NCBI RefSeq assembly: GCF_016888005.1
Contig: NZ_JAFDVE010000016.1
Coordinates: forward strand, 18,711 to 82,710
Length of the DNA stretch: 64,000 bases
DNA from: Phycicoccus sp. CSK15P-2
Lineage (GTDB): Bacteria > Actinomycetota > Actinomycetes > Actinomycetales > Dermatophilaceae
Direction of reading: 5' to 3'
Notes under the pieces: generated by a model
The model's database searches: none
What the model saw: the letters and a program-made list of their open reading frames with translations, nothing else
Told to the model about the DNA's origin: nothing
Program-made: the position numbers and the translations under genes
Shown here: piece by piece, positions 25,703 through 35,119 of the stretch
How positions within the stretch are numbered: the first letter of the stretch is position 1
Layout of the letters: each line of letters opens with the position of its first letter

Positions 25703-27226
25703 TCAGTCCTCGTCCGCCACGCTCGACCAGTGCCCGGCACGGCGCTCGGCGGCGAGCTCGTCCCGGGCGGCCGTGGCGGCGTCCTTGCGGGCGTGGAACT
25801 CGTCACGCTTCTCGGCCCGGGTCTTGCGTCCGGAGTCCTCGAACCGGACGTCGGTCCCGCGGGGGCCGGACAGCAGCTCGGCACCGCCGGCCATCGTCGG
25901 CTCCCAGTCGAAGACGACGGCGTCGTCCTCGGGCCCGATGAGCACGGTCGAGCCCGCGACGGCGCCGGCCTCGAGGAGAGCCTCCTCGACGCCGAGCCGG
26001 GCCAGCCGGTCGGCGAGATAGCCGACGGCCTCGTCGTTGCTGAAGTCGGTCTGGCGCACCCAGCGCGTGGGACGCTCGCCGATCACCCGGAACGCCTCCC
26101 CCTCGGGCGTGCTCTCGCGACGGACGTGGAAGCCGCTGTCGTCGACCGCACGCGGCCGCAGGACGACGCGGGGCGGCGGAGGGGCGTCCGCCTCGGTCTG
26201 CGCCCGGGCCTCGGCGACGCGCCGGGACAGGGCGAAGGTGAGCTCCTTGAGCCCGACGTGGGCGACGGCAGAGACGACGTGGACCTCCAGCCCCTTCTCC
26301 TCGAGCATCGGCACGACCATCTCCGCGAGCTCTCGGGCCTCGGGGACGTCGGCCTTGTTGAGGACCACGATGCGGGTCCGCTCGGACAGCGGGCGCCCGC
26401 CGAGGCTGTCGTCGGTGACGTACGCCGCGAGCTCGGCCTCGATGACGTCGAGGTCGGTGAGTGGGTCACGGCCCGGCTCGAGCGTCGCGCAGTCGACGAC
26501 GTGGACGAGGACCGAGCAGCGCTCGACGTGCCGGAGGAACTCCAGGCCGAGGCCCTTGCCCTCGCTCGCCCCCGGGATGAGGCCGGGCACGTCGGCGACG
26601 GTGTAGCGCTCGTTGCCGGCGGTCACGACGCCGAGGTTCGGGACGAGCGTCGTGAACGGGTAGTCGGCGATCTTCGGCTTCGCGGCCGACAGGACCGACA
26701 CGAGCGAGGACTTGCCGGCGCTCGGGAACCCGATGAGCGCGACGTCCGCGAGGGACTTGAGCTCGAGGACGACGTCCTGCCCCTCCCCCGGCTCGCCGAG
26801 GAGCGCGAAGCCGGGAGCCTTGCGGCGCGGGCTCGCCAGCGCCTTGTTGCCCAACCCGCCACGACCGCCGCGGGCCACGGTGAACGTCGTGCCGGAACCG
26901 ACGAGGTCGGCCAGGACCTCGCCGTGGGCGTCCTTGACGACCGTGCCCTCGGGCACGGGGAGGACGAGGTCGGAGCCGTCGGCACCGTTACGCTCGTCGC
27001 CGGCGCCCGGGGCCCCGTTCTCGGCCTTGCGGTGCGGGCTGTGGTGGTAGTCGAGGAGCGTCGTGGCCTGCGGGTCGACCGCGAGGACGACCGAGCCGCC
27101 GCGTCCGCCGTTGCCACCGTCGGGCCCGCCGAGCGGCTTGAACTTCTCGCGGCGCACCGAGGCGACCCCGTGCCCGCCGTTCCCGGCGGAGACGTGGAGG
27201 ACGACACGGTCGACGAAGGTCGCCAT
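25703..27226 (-). CDS. obgE: GTPase Obg
   Basis: Essential ribosome-associated GTPase linked to 50S assembly and stress. It is 507 residues: Gly-rich Obg fold (1-155, [17 protein letters not shown]), G domain with G1 GFPSAGKSS near 163, G3 DVPGLI and G4 NKAD, and the long actinobacterial OCT domain plus a charged tail. It lies between rpmA and proB, the standard order. Confidence 0.96.
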   Translation of the reverse strand: MATFVDRVVLHVSAGNGGHGVASVRREKFKPLGGPDGGNGGRGGSVVLAVDPQATTLLDYHHSPHRKAENGAPGAGDERNGADGSDLVLPVPEGTVVKDAHGEVLADLVGSGTTFTVARGGRGGLGNKALASPRRKAPGFALLGEPGEGQDVVLELKSLADVALIGFPSAGKSSLVSVLSAAKPKIADYPFTTLVPNLGVVTAGNERYTVADVPGLIPGASEGKGLGLEFLRHVERCSVLVHVVDCATLEPGRDPLTDLDVIEAELAAYVTDDSLGGRPLSERTRIVVLNKADVPEARELAEMVVPMLEEKGLEVHVVSAVAHVGLKELTFALSRRVAEARAQTEADAPPPPRVVLRPRAVDDSGFHVRRESTPEGEAFRVIGERPTRWVRQTDFSNDEAVGYLADRLARLGVEEALLEAGAVAGSTVLIGPEDDAVVFDWEPTMAGGAELLSGPRGTDVRFEDSGRKTRAEKRDEFHARKDAATAARDELAAERRAGHWSSVADED

Positions 27227-27254
27227 CGGTTCTGCTCCTCGGGTCGTGGGATGC

Positions 27255-27288
27255 GTGAGGGGCGGGCCGATCGCGGCCCGCCCCTCAC
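27255..27288 (-). terminator. 15-bp hairpin between rpmA and obgE
   Basis: Perfect 15-bp arms, GTGAGGGGCGGGCCG (27255-27269) and its complement (27274-27288), tetraloop. It would end or reduce rplU-rpmA transcription before obgE; there is no T-run, so partial readthrough is possible. Confidence 0.65.
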
Positions 27289-27325
27289 CGTGGTGCGTGG
27301 TGCCGGGCGGTGGCCCGGCGGCGCG

Positions 27326-27592
27326 TCACTCGGCGGCGGCACCCGCCGGGACGACGTTGACGACCTTGCGGCCGCGCTTGCTGCCGAACTCGACGGCGCC
27401 CGCGACGAGCGCGAAGAGGGTGTCGTCGCCACCGCGGCCGACACCGTCGCCCGGGTGGAAGTGGGTGCCGCGCTGGCGGACGAGGATCTCGCCGGCCTTG
27501 ACGACCTGGCCGCCGTAGCGCTTGACGCCGAGGTACTGCGCGTTCGAGTCGCGACCGTTCCGGGTCGAGGACGCGCCCTTCTTGTGTGCCAT
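27326..27592 (-). CDS. rpmA: 50S ribosomal protein L27
   Basis: 88 residues, starting [27 protein letters not shown] and including [24 protein letters not shown]. The N-terminus reaches the peptidyl-transferase centre. There is no N-terminal extension of the firmicute type. It lies 36 bases after rplU. Confidence 0.97.
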   Translation of the reverse strand: MAHKKGASSTRNGRDSNAQYLGVKRYGGQVVKAGEILVRQRGTHFHPGDGVGRGGDDTLFALVAGAVEFGSKRGRKVVNVVPAGAAAE

Positions 27593-27628
27593 GTCAGAAA
27601 GTCCTGTTCGTGAGGTCCGAGCGTGGGC

Positions 27629-27937
27629 TCAGGCGTCGATCGCGGTGATCTTGACCTGGGTGAGCGGCTGACGGTGGCCCTGGCGCTTCCGGTAGCCGGT
27701 CTTGTTCTTGTACTTGAGGATCGTGATCTTCGGGCCCTTGGCGGGCTTGACGACCTCGGCGGTGACGGTGACCTTCGCGAGCTTGCTCGCGTCGCTGGTC
27801 ACGGTTCCGCCGTCGACCACGAGCAGCGGCTGGAGCTGGATCTTGTCGCCGGCCTCACCGGTCTGCTTGTCGATGAGCAGGGTGTCGCCCACGGAGACCT
27901 TCTCCTGGCGACCGCCTGCGCGCACAATCGCGTACAC
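27629..27937 (-). CDS. rplU: 50S ribosomal protein L21
   Basis: 102 residues beginning [18 protein letters not shown] and ending [25 protein letters not shown] 27937 was chosen: AGGAAG lies 11 bases upstream and the length is the family norm. Another in-frame GTG four codons earlier is too close to that site. Confidence 0.95.
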   Translation of the reverse strand: MYAIVRAGGRQEKVSVGDTLLIDKQTGEAGDKIQLQPLLVVDGGTVTSDASKLAKVTVTAEVVKPAKGPKITILKYKNKTGYRKRQGHRQPLTQVKITAIDA

Positions 27938-28093
27938 GTTCGTACTCACTTCCTGTTCGGGCGCGCTCGCTCGTGACCGGCCGGTCGCGACCCCGTGGAC
28001 GACACGGGACACCGACGCGGTGGGCGCACCGACGTCGAAGCCTACCGGCGGCGAGGGCGGGCGGCCAAATCGCCGTAGCCTCGCCGGGGGCGG

Positions 28094-30799
28094 TCAGCCC
28101 ACCTGGTCGGACGTCTCCGGGCCGGCCTCGTCGGCGGGCGACGGCTCGGCCGCCGTGGGCGGTCCTGCCGGGGCGACGACGCGTCCGCGACGCCGGCGTG
28201 GGCGGGCCGGCGCCTCCTCCACCGAGGCCTCCTCGGTAGCGGCCCGGGTGGTCTCGTCCGCCGCGGCGTCCTGGGTGGGCGCCGGCGCGTCGGGAGCGGG
28301 AGGCGTGTCGTCCTCCGGCGGGGCCGGGGCGGAGACGTCGGCGCCGTCCTCGAGCTCGACGGCCACGTCGTCGGCCGCGACATCGTGGTCGGTGTGCTTG
28401 AGCGCCGCGGCGTGGGCGGCGGCCGCGATCTGCGCAGCGGTGGGCCCGTTCTGCTGCTTGTCGTCGCTCGCAGCGCTCGACGCGCCGTCCTCCTGGCCGC
28501 CCGCACGGCCACCACGGCGCCCCCGGGACCGGCCGGACCCGCCGTCGCCGCTGCCGGAGCTGCGCTCGACCGGCTCGGCGTGGACGACGATGCCGCGCCC
28601 GCTGCAGTGCTCGCAGGGCTCGGAGAAGACCTCGATGAGGCCCGAGCCGACCCGCTTGCGGGTCATCTGGACCAGGCCGAGCGAGGTGACCTCGGCGACC
28701 TGGTGCTTCGTGCGGTCCCGGCCCAGGCACTCGAGGAGGCGCCGGACGACGAGGTCGCGGTTGGACTCCAGGACCATGTCGATGAAGTCGATGACGATGA
28801 TGCCGCCGATGTCGCGCAACCGGAGCTGGCGGACGATCTCCTCGGCGGCCTCGAGGTTGTTCTTCGTCACCGTCTCCTCGAGGTTGCCCCCGGAGCCGAC
28901 GAACTTGCCGGTGTTGACGTCGACGACGGTCATCGCCTCGGTGCGGTCGATGACGAGCGAGCCACCCGAGGGCAACCAGACCTTGCGGTCCATCGCCTTG
29001 GCGATCTGCTCGTCGATCCGGTGTGCGGCGAAGACGTCCTGCTCGTCGGTCCAGCGGGTGAGCCGCTGGGCGAGGTCGGGGGCGACGTCCTCGACGTACT
29101 CGCTGACCTCGCCCCACGCCTTGTCGCCGGAGACGACGAGCGAGGCGAAGTCCTCGGTGAAGACGTCGCGGATGACCCGGATGGTGAGGTCGGGCTCGCC
29201 GTGCAGCAGCGCCGGCGCTCCCCCGCTGCCGGACTTCTTCGACGAGGCCTTGTCGGCCTTGCTCCTGATCCGGTCCCACTGCTTCGTGAGGCGCTCGACG
29301 TCGGCCTTGAGCTCATCCTCCGAGGCCCCCTCGGCGGCGGTGCGCACGATGACGCCGGCGCCGTCGGGCACGACCTCCTTGAGGATGGCCTTGAGCCGGG
29401 CGCGCTCGGTGTCGGGCAGCTTGCGGGAGATCCCCGTCATCGAGCCCTCGGGCACGTAGACGACGTAGCGGCCCGGCAGCGAGATCTGCGAGGTGAGCCG
29501 GGCCCCCTTGTGGCCGATCGGGTCCTTGGTCACCTGGACCAGGACCGTGTCGCCGGAGGAGAGGGCGTTCTCGATGCGCTTCGCCTGGCCGCCCTCGAGG
29601 CCCGCGGCGTCCCAGTTGACCTCACCCGCGTAGAGCACGGCGTTGCGGCCCTTGCCGATGTCGACGAACGCGGCCTCCATCGACGGCAGGACGTTCTGGA
29701 CCCGGCCGAGGTAGACGTTGCCCGCCATCGAGGCGGTCGTCTCGCGCGAGACGTAGTGCTCGACGAGCACGCCGTCCTCGAGGACGCCGATCTGGGTCCG
29801 GCCGTCGCGGTCCCGGACGACCATCGAACGCTCGACGCTCTCGCGGCGGGCCAGGAACTCGGCCTCGGTGATGACCGTGCGCCGACGGCCGGCCTCGCGA
29901 CCCTCACGACGCCGCTGCTTCTTCGCCTCGAGGCGGGTCGAGCCCTTGACGGCCGTGGGCTCGTCACGGCCGGAGCGTGGCTGACGCACCTTGGTGACGG
30001 TGCCGGGCGGGTCGTCGCCGTCGGCGCCCGAGGACCCGCGGCGGCGCCGGCGCCGACGACGGCTCGACGAGCTCTCGCCGTCGTCGCCGGAGTCGTCCGT
30101 GGACCCCTCGCTCGTGCCGCTCTCGCCGTCGCCCCTGCCCGTGGCGTCGGTCTTGCCCTTGCCGTCGCCGGCGTCGGCCGAGGCGTCGTCACCGGACGAG
30201 CCGGTCTGGTCGTCGTCACCCTTGCCGCGACCGCGGCGGCCTCGACCACCCCGGCGCCGGCGGCGCGACCCCCCGTCGCCGTCTCCGGCCTCCCCGCCGT
30301 CGCCGGTGTCGTCCGCATCGGACGACGCGGTCTCGGGCGCCTCGGCCGGGGCGACGTCGGCAGGCCGCTCGGCAGGGGCCTGCGCCGGCGCGCTGGCCCG
30401 GCGGCGGCGTGGGGCGACCGTGGGCTCCGGAGCCTGGAACAGCAGCCCGAACGAGGTGCCGGCACCGGTCGCCTCACCGGTGGAGTCGACGGAGCCCTCC
30501 GGAGCCGGGTCGGCGGCGGCGCTGTCCTGCGCGGCGGACCCGTCGACCTCGGCGGCCTTGCTCCTCCTGCCGGACCGCTTGGCCTTCGCGGGCTGGTCGG
30601 CCGTCGCGGGGTCGTCCGGCTTCTCGGAGCCGTCGGCCGCGTCCGGCTCCGGGGCAGGGTCGGCCTTCTTCGACGCCCGCTTTCGCGTGGCCTTCTTCGG
30701 AGCCGTGGACTTGTCGTCGCTGTCCGCCGGTGAGGCCGCAGGAGCGGACGTGGTGGGTTCGGCGGCCTCGGGGGTCGCAGTGTCGTTCTCGGAAGCCAT
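28094..30799 (-). CDS. rne: Ribonuclease E/G family endoribonuclease
   Basis: Main mRNA-decay and rRNA-processing endonuclease. It is 901 residues. The first 340 are Ala/Pro/Ser/Asp/Arg-rich with basic clusters, likely disordered. The catalytic core follows: S1 part near 358 (NVYLGRVQNVLPSMEAAFVDIG), 5' sensor, DNase-I-like part with IIVIDFIDM near 670 (metal Asp residues), and zinc link CEHCSGRG near 728. A second disordered tail of about 150 residues contains an Arg/Gly patch. This two-tailed layout is usual in actinobacteria. ATG 30799. Confidence 0.93.
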   Translation of the reverse strand: MASENDTATPEAAEPTTSAPAASPADSDDKSTAPKKATRKRASKKADPAPEPDAADGSEKPDDPATADQPAKAKRSGRRSKAAEVDGSAAQDSAAADPAPEGSVDSTGEATGAGTSFGLLFQAPEPTVAPRRRRASAPAQAPAERPADVAPAEAPETASSDADDTGDGGEAGDGDGGSRRRRRGGRGRRGRGKGDDDQTGSSGDDASADAGDGKGKTDATGRGDGESGTSEGSTDDSGDDGESSSSRRRRRRRRGSSGADGDDPPGTVTKVRQPRSGRDEPTAVKGSTRLEAKKQRRREGREAGRRRTVITEAEFLARRESVERSMVVRDRDGRTQIGVLEDGVLVEHYVSRETTASMAGNVYLGRVQNVLPSMEAAFVDIGKGRNAVLYAGEVNWDAAGLEGGQAKRIENALSSGDTVLVQVTKDPIGHKGARLTSQISLPGRYVVYVPEGSMTGISRKLPDTERARLKAILKEVVPDGAGVIVRTAAEGASEDELKADVERLTKQWDRIRSKADKASSKKSGSGGAPALLHGEPDLTIRVIRDVFTEDFASLVVSGDKAWGEVSEYVEDVAPDLAQRLTRWTDEQDVFAAHRIDEQIAKAMDRKVWLPSGGSLVIDRTEAMTVVDVNTGKFVGSGGNLEETVTKNNLEAAEEIVRQLRLRDIGGIIVIDFIDMVLESNRDLVVRRLLECLGRDRTKHQVAEVTSLGLVQMTRKRVGSGLIEVFSEPCEHCSGRGIVVHAEPVERSSGSGDGGSGRSRGRRGGRAGGQEDGASSAASDDKQQNGPTAAQIAAAAHAAALKHTDHDVAADDVAVELEDGADVSAPAPPEDDTPPAPDAPAPTQDAAADETTRAATEEASVEEAPARPRRRRGRVVAPAGPPTAAEPSPADEAGPETSDQVG

Positions 30800-30885
30800 G
30801 ATGGCCCCTTTCGTCACCCGACGGCCGGTGCCCACACCGGTCCGCCGGAGGCGGAGCCGCACCGACCGCGGTGTGCGATCGCATC

Positions 30886-30904
30886 GTGTGGGCGAACCCC
30901 ACAC
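30886..30904 (-). promoter_or_regulatory. Hairpin in the rne 5' region
   Basis: On the minus strand GTGTGGG and CCCACAC enclose loop GTTCG, about 87 bases upstream of the rne start. RNase E genes of other bacteria are autoregulated through 5' leader hairpins; such a role here is an inference. Confidence 0.35.
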
Positions 30905-30947
30905 GGAAGTCAGCAGCTACCCCGGGACGGCTCGCGCGGGCGGCGCG

Positions 30948-31706
30948 TCACCCTCCGGGGCCGACAGCCTCCCGGTCGGTGGCCAACGGGTCGGCCACCC
31001 CGTCAGCATCCGCGGTCAGAAGGCCTTGAGCCATCCTGGTCACCAGGGGTGGGACCGGGGGGCCGAAGCCGGTGACCGCGTGGAGTGCGGTCAGGATGTC
31101 GTCGGGGCGTACGGACGGTGTGGTGTGCCGTACGACCATCCGCAGTATCGCACATCCGTCGTCGTCGACCCCGGTCACCTGCATCCGGAGCACCGGTTCG
31201 CGCGTGTCGAACGTCTTCGGCCCGCGCTTGAACGTGCGCGTCGTCTCGGCCCGGTCGACGGCGAGGTAGGCGGTCACGGCGCGCTCGACCTCGGCCGGGT
31301 CGGCACCCCGGACGACGAGCCGCCACTCGCTCGCCTCGAGGCGGTCGGCGAGCGACCCCGGACCGGCCTCGACGACCTCGACGACGGCGAGGTCCTGGGG
31401 CAGCGCCTCGTCGAGGGCCGCGCGCAGGGCCTCGGGGTCGACGCGTTCGGCGACCCGGATCTCGAAGTACTCGGCCTCGCTGGCGGTGCCGGTGGGAGCC
31501 GCGTTCGCGTACGAGATGAGCGGATGGGGGTGGAAGCCGGCGGAGTACGCCATCGGGACCCCGGCCCGGCGCAGCGCGCGCTCCAGCGCCCGGGAGAAGT
31601 CCCGCGTCGAGGAGAACCGCAGCCGGCCGCGCTTGGCGTACCGGATGCGCAGCTTCTGGACCGCAGGGGGTGGCGGTGGTCCCTCGGGGGTGCGCTGGCG
31701 GGCCAT
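30948..31706 (-). CDS. TIGR03936 radical-SAM-associated protein (DUF2344)
   Basis: 252 residues resembling DUF2344/TIGR03936: RIRYAKRGRLRFSSTRDFSRALERALRR, PMAYSAGFHPHPLISYANAAPTG and a Pro-rich start. In many bacteria this domain sits beside, or is fused to, the TIGR03960 radical SAM protein; here that partner is at 32348-34315. Function is not established. ATG 31706 follows TAGGCT by 6 bases. Confidence 0.88.
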   Translation of the reverse strand: MARQRTPEGPPPPPAVQKLRIRYAKRGRLRFSSTRDFSRALERALRRAGVPMAYSAGFHPHPLISYANAAPTGTASEAEYFEIRVAERVDPEALRAALDEALPQDLAVVEVVEAGPGSLADRLEASEWRLVVRGADPAEVERAVTAYLAVDRAETTRTFKRGPKTFDTREPVLRMQVTGVDDDGCAILRMVVRHTTPSVRPDDILTALHAVTGFGPPVPPLVTRMAQGLLTADADGVADPLATDREAVGPGG

Positions 31707-31712
31707 GCCGTC

Positions 31713-31718
31713 AGCCTA
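31713..31718 (-). promoter_or_regulatory. -10 box for TIGR03936 gene
   Basis: TAGGCT on the minus strand, 6 bases before ATG 31706. Confidence 0.5.
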
Positions 31719-31800
31719 GGAGCGCCCCGGGCGCGGGCCCAATCGTCACCGTCCGGCCCCCGTGGGACGGTCTGCACACGACAGCGCCGCGCGTGAGGGC

Positions 31801-32265
31801 TCAGAGGTCGAGGCGCATGAGGTCGGCAGCGTCGACGAAGCCGACGGCGCGGTAGAGCGGGACCGAGACCTCGCTGGGGTTGATCACGACGCGGACCATC
31901 CCCTGCGACCGGCACCAGTCGAGCAGAGCGTCCACGAGGAGGCGGCCGACGCCTCGCCGGCGGTGCGCGGGGTCGGTCCAGACGTTCGCGACGTAGGCCC
32001 ACCGGGTGTCCGGGCGGCCGGGGCGCGGCATCCGGTCGAAGACCTGGAGGTTGGCCATCCCCACGGGCTCACCGGCCGGGGCGCGGACCACCCAGGCGTG
32101 TCGGGCGCCACCCTGCTGCCGCCACCAGGCGCCGAGCCGGTCGACGAAGCCGTCCTCGGCGGCGTCGTCCTGCTCGAGCATCCACGCGGTGCGCATCGCG
32201 GCGAGCTCGGCAAGGGCCTGCGGACGAGCGGGGTCGAGCCGCTCGACCCGATACTTCTCGGGCAC
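31801..32265 (-). CDS. GNAT-family N-acetyltransferase
   Basis: 154-residue acetyltransferase with the acetyl-CoA site DPAHRRRGVGRLLVDALLDW and the late motif VINPSEVSVPLYRAVGF. The substrate is unknown. GTG 32265 (VPEKYRVERLD) was preferred to GTG 32274 because TAGGGT (32278-32273) lies 7 bases before it and overlaps the earlier GTG. It sits between the two radical-SAM-system genes. Confidence 0.8.
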   Translation of the reverse strand: MPEKYRVERLDPARPQALAELAAMRTAWMLEQDDAAEDGFVDRLGAWWRQQGGARHAWVVRAPAGEPVGMANLQVFDRMPRPGRPDTRWAYVANVWTDPAHRRRGVGRLLVDALLDWCRSQGMVRVVINPSEVSVPLYRAVGFVDAADLMRLDL

Positions 32266-32272
32266 GTCCGGC

Positions 32273-32278
32273 ACCCTA
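32273..32278 (-). promoter_or_regulatory. -10 box deciding the GNAT start
   Basis: TAGGGT on the minus strand, 7 bases before GTG 32265. Confidence 0.45.
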
Positions 32279-32347
32279 GCCGTCGCCCGCCGGTCCGGCC
32301 GCTCGTCCCCCGACACCCCGAAATGTCCACGCGGGTGGGGCGCGCGG

Positions 32348-34315
32348 TCAGGAGGTGTGCTCGGCCATCCGCTCGCGGCCGGAGCCGAGGACGGTGAGTG
32401 GGAGCAGCGTCTTGCCGGTGGGTCCGATCTCGATCTCGGTCCCCATCTGCGGGCAGACGCCACAGTCGAAACACGGCGTCCAGCGGCAGTCCTCGACCTC
32501 GGTCTCGTCGAGGGCGTCGAGCCAGTCCTGCCAGAGCCACTCCTTGTCGAGCCCGGAGTCGATGTGGTCCCAGGGCAGGACCTCGGCCTCATCGCGCTCG
32601 CGTGTGGTGTACCAGTCGACGTCCAGGCCGAACGCCGGCAGCTCCGCGGCGCACGCGGCCATCCATGCGTCGTAGGAGAAGTGCTCGGACCAGCCGTCGA
32701 ACCGGCCGCCGCCGCGCCACACGGCCTCGATGACCCGGCCGACCCGGCGGTCGCCGCGGGACAGCAGGCCCTCGACGATGCCCGGCTTGCCGTCGTGGTA
32801 GCGGAAGCCGATGGACGACCCGTAGCGACGGTCGGAGCGGATGGCCTCGCGCAGCCTCTCGAGCCGGGCGTCGGTGGCGTCGGCGCCGAGCTGGGCCGCC
32901 CACTGGAACGGCGTGTGCGGCTTGGGCACGAAGCCTCCGATGGACACGGTGCAGCGGATGTCCCGGCGGCCGCTGACCTCACGACCGGTCTCGATGACCC
33001 GCTTGGCGAGCTCGGCGATCTGGAGGACGTCCTCGTCGGTCTCGGTGGGCAGGCCGCACATGAAGTAGAGCTTGACCTGCCGCCAGCCCGCGCCGTACGC
33101 GGCCGAGACGGTCCGGATGAGGTCGTCCTCGCTGACCATCTTGTTGATGACCTTGCGGATGCGCTCCGAGCCGCCCTCGGGGGCGAAGGTCAGGCCCGAC
33201 CGGCGCCCGTTCCGGGTCAGCTCGTTGGCCAGGTCGATGTTGAACGCGTCGACGCGGGTCGACGGGAGCGACAGCCCGGTGTTCGTTCCCTCGTAGCGGT
33301 CGGCCAGCCCCTTGGTCACCTGGGCGATCTCGCTGTGGTCGGCCGAGGACAGCGACAGCAGCCCGACCTCCTCGAACCCGGTGGCCGACAGGCCCTGCTC
33401 GACCATCTCGCCGATCCCGGTGATGGACCGCTCGCGCACCGGCCGGGTGATCATCCCGGCCTGGCAGAACCGGCAGCCGCGGGTGCAGCCGCGGAAGATC
33501 TCGACCGACATCCGCTCGTGCACCGACTCGGCGAGCGGCACGAGCGGCTGCTTCGGGTACGGCCACGCGTCGAGGTCCATGACGGTGTGCTTGCTGACCC
33601 GCCACGGCACCCCCGGCCGGTTCGGAGCGACACGCCGGATGCGGCCGTCCGGCAGGTAGGTGACGTCGTAGAAGCGCGGGACGTACACGCCGCCGGTACG
33701 GGCCAGGCGCAGAAGCAGCTCGTCGCGGCCGCCCGGGCGACCCTCGCCCTTCCAGTCCCGGACGATGTCGGTGACCGCGAGCACGGCCTCCTCGCCGTCG
33801 CCGACGACCGCGGCGTCGACGAAGTCGGCGACCGGCTCGGGGTTGAACGCGGCGTGCCCGCCGGCGACGACCACCGGATGCGACTCGTCACGGTCCGCCG
33901 CGTGCAGCGGGATGCCGGCGAGGTCGAGCGCGGTGAGCAGGTTGGTGTAGCCGAGCTCGGTGGAGAAGGAGACGCCGAGCAGGTCGAAGTCCCCGACCGG
34001 ACGGTGGGCGTCGACGGTGAACTGGGGGACGCCGTGCTCGCGCATCAGCGCCTCGAGGTCCGGCCACACGGCGTAGGTGCGCTCGGCGAGCGCGTCCGGG
34101 CGCTCGTTGAGCACCTCGTAGAGGATCATGACGCCCTGGTTCGGCACGCCGACCTCGTAGGCGTCGGGGTACATGAGCGACCAGCGGACAGTCCCGTCCC
34201 CGGCGACGTCCCAGGGCTTGACCGTCGAGTTGAGCTCGCCGCCGACGTACTGGACGGGCTTGCCGACCTGCTCGAGCAGCGGCTCGAGGGCGGGGAAGAC
34301 GGACCGACCGGGCAT
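32348..34315 (-). CDS. TIGR03960 B12-binding radical SAM protein
   Basis: 655 residues. The N-terminal half has a B12-binding-like fold (MYPDAYEVGVPNQGVMILY, VVVAGGHAAFNPEPVADF); the radical SAM core has the cluster motif CTRGCRFCQAG (C-x3-C-x2-C) and a C-terminal Cys cluster (CRWTPCFDCGVCPQMG) that may hold a second Fe-S cluster. The reaction catalysed is unknown to me. ATG 34315 follows TACTCT by 6 bases. It forms a conserved pair with TIGR03936, here separated by the GNAT gene. Confidence 0.9.
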   Translation of the reverse strand: MPGRSVFPALEPLLEQVGKPVQYVGGELNSTVKPWDVAGDGTVRWSLMYPDAYEVGVPNQGVMILYEVLNERPDALAERTYAVWPDLEALMREHGVPQFTVDAHRPVGDFDLLGVSFSTELGYTNLLTALDLAGIPLHAADRDESHPVVVAGGHAAFNPEPVADFVDAAVVGDGEEAVLAVTDIVRDWKGEGRPGGRDELLLRLARTGGVYVPRFYDVTYLPDGRIRRVAPNRPGVPWRVSKHTVMDLDAWPYPKQPLVPLAESVHERMSVEIFRGCTRGCRFCQAGMITRPVRERSITGIGEMVEQGLSATGFEEVGLLSLSSADHSEIAQVTKGLADRYEGTNTGLSLPSTRVDAFNIDLANELTRNGRRSGLTFAPEGGSERIRKVINKMVSEDDLIRTVSAAYGAGWRQVKLYFMCGLPTETDEDVLQIAELAKRVIETGREVSGRRDIRCTVSIGGFVPKPHTPFQWAAQLGADATDARLERLREAIRSDRRYGSSIGFRYHDGKPGIVEGLLSRGDRRVGRVIEAVWRGGGRFDGWSEHFSYDAWMAACAAELPAFGLDVDWYTTRERDEAEVLPWDHIDSGLDKEWLWQDWLDALDETEVEDCRWTPCFDCGVCPQMGTEIEIGPTGKTLLPLTVLGSGRERMAEHTS

Positions 34316-34321
34316 CCCTCA

Positions 34322-34327
34322 AGAGTA
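34322..34327 (-). promoter_or_regulatory. -10 box for TIGR03960 gene
   Basis: TACTCT on the minus strand, 6 bases before ATG 34315. Confidence 0.5.
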
Positions 34328-34360
34328 GGTGCGTCCCGGCGCGCACCCAAACGGCGCGAG

Positions 34361-34951
34361 TCACGCCCCGATGGTTCCCTCGGCCGGGACGTAGGGCTCG
34401 AAGAACTGGTTGGCGGGCATGCCGGCCATACTCATGACCAGGGCCGGCACGGCCATGCCGTCGACCTGCTCACGGATGATGTCGGCGTGCCCCGCGTGCC
34501 GGGCCAGCTCCTCGACCTGGTGGCCGAGGTAGTACCTCGCGTGGATGGGGAGTGCCTCGTGGATGCCGTACCAGGGCGCGGCCGGGGCGAGCCGCTCCGC
34601 CCCGGGGTCTGCCGCGGCGAGGGCGGCGAGGTAGCGGGGCCGCAGCTCGTCGAAGGCGGTCAGGACGTCCTCGACGGACTCGTCGTCGGTGAGCGAGAAC
34701 TGGGCGAGGTACTCCGCGTAGGCCGACGGGTCGAGGGGCGGCGGCTCGGGCGCGGCGAGGACCTCGATGGCGCCGCGCATGACGTGGACGACGTGCTTGA
34801 GGATGCCCGCGACGGACAGGACGCTGCGACACGGGGTGGCGCGGGCCTGGGCCTCGGTGAGGCCGTACGGGGCGGCCCGTAGCGCGTCGAGCTGCTGGTC
34901 GACGTACGCGACGAGGGTCTCCGACTCGTCGTGGACCGTGGGTGGGTACAT
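34361..34951 (-). CDS. DinB-family metal-dependent protein
   Basis: 196-residue four-helix-bundle protein of the DinB/DUF664 superfamily. The metal-binding His pattern is visible: ILKHVVHVMRG, and the later HARYYLGHQVEELARHAGHADIIREQ. Relatives include mycothiol- or bacillithiol-dependent transferases and uncharacterised stress proteins; no specific thiol role can be shown. ATG 34951 has GGAGA upstream. The longer ORF in this frame (to 36901) is spurious, being antisense to two good genes. Confidence 0.85.
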   Translation of the reverse strand: MYPPTVHDESETLVAYVDQQLDALRAAPYGLTEAQARATPCRSVLSVAGILKHVVHVMRGAIEVLAAPEPPPLDPSAYAEYLAQFSLTDDESVEDVLTAFDELRPRYLAALAAADPGAERLAPAAPWYGIHEALPIHARYYLGHQVEELARHAGHADIIREQVDGMAVPALVMSMAGMPANQFFEPYVPAEGTIGA

Positions 34952-35119
34952 GGGGTCTCCTTCTCGACGCGGGTCGGACACCGACGACACCTCTGTTGTA
35001 GCGCTCGGCACCGACATCCGGAAGCCGGCGCCGCTCTCCCCCGCCCCGAACCTGTCGTGGTCGTGACGAAGCTCCGCCGGACGGCTGCGTGACCTGGGCC
35101 TTCGTGCTTGGCTGGACCC

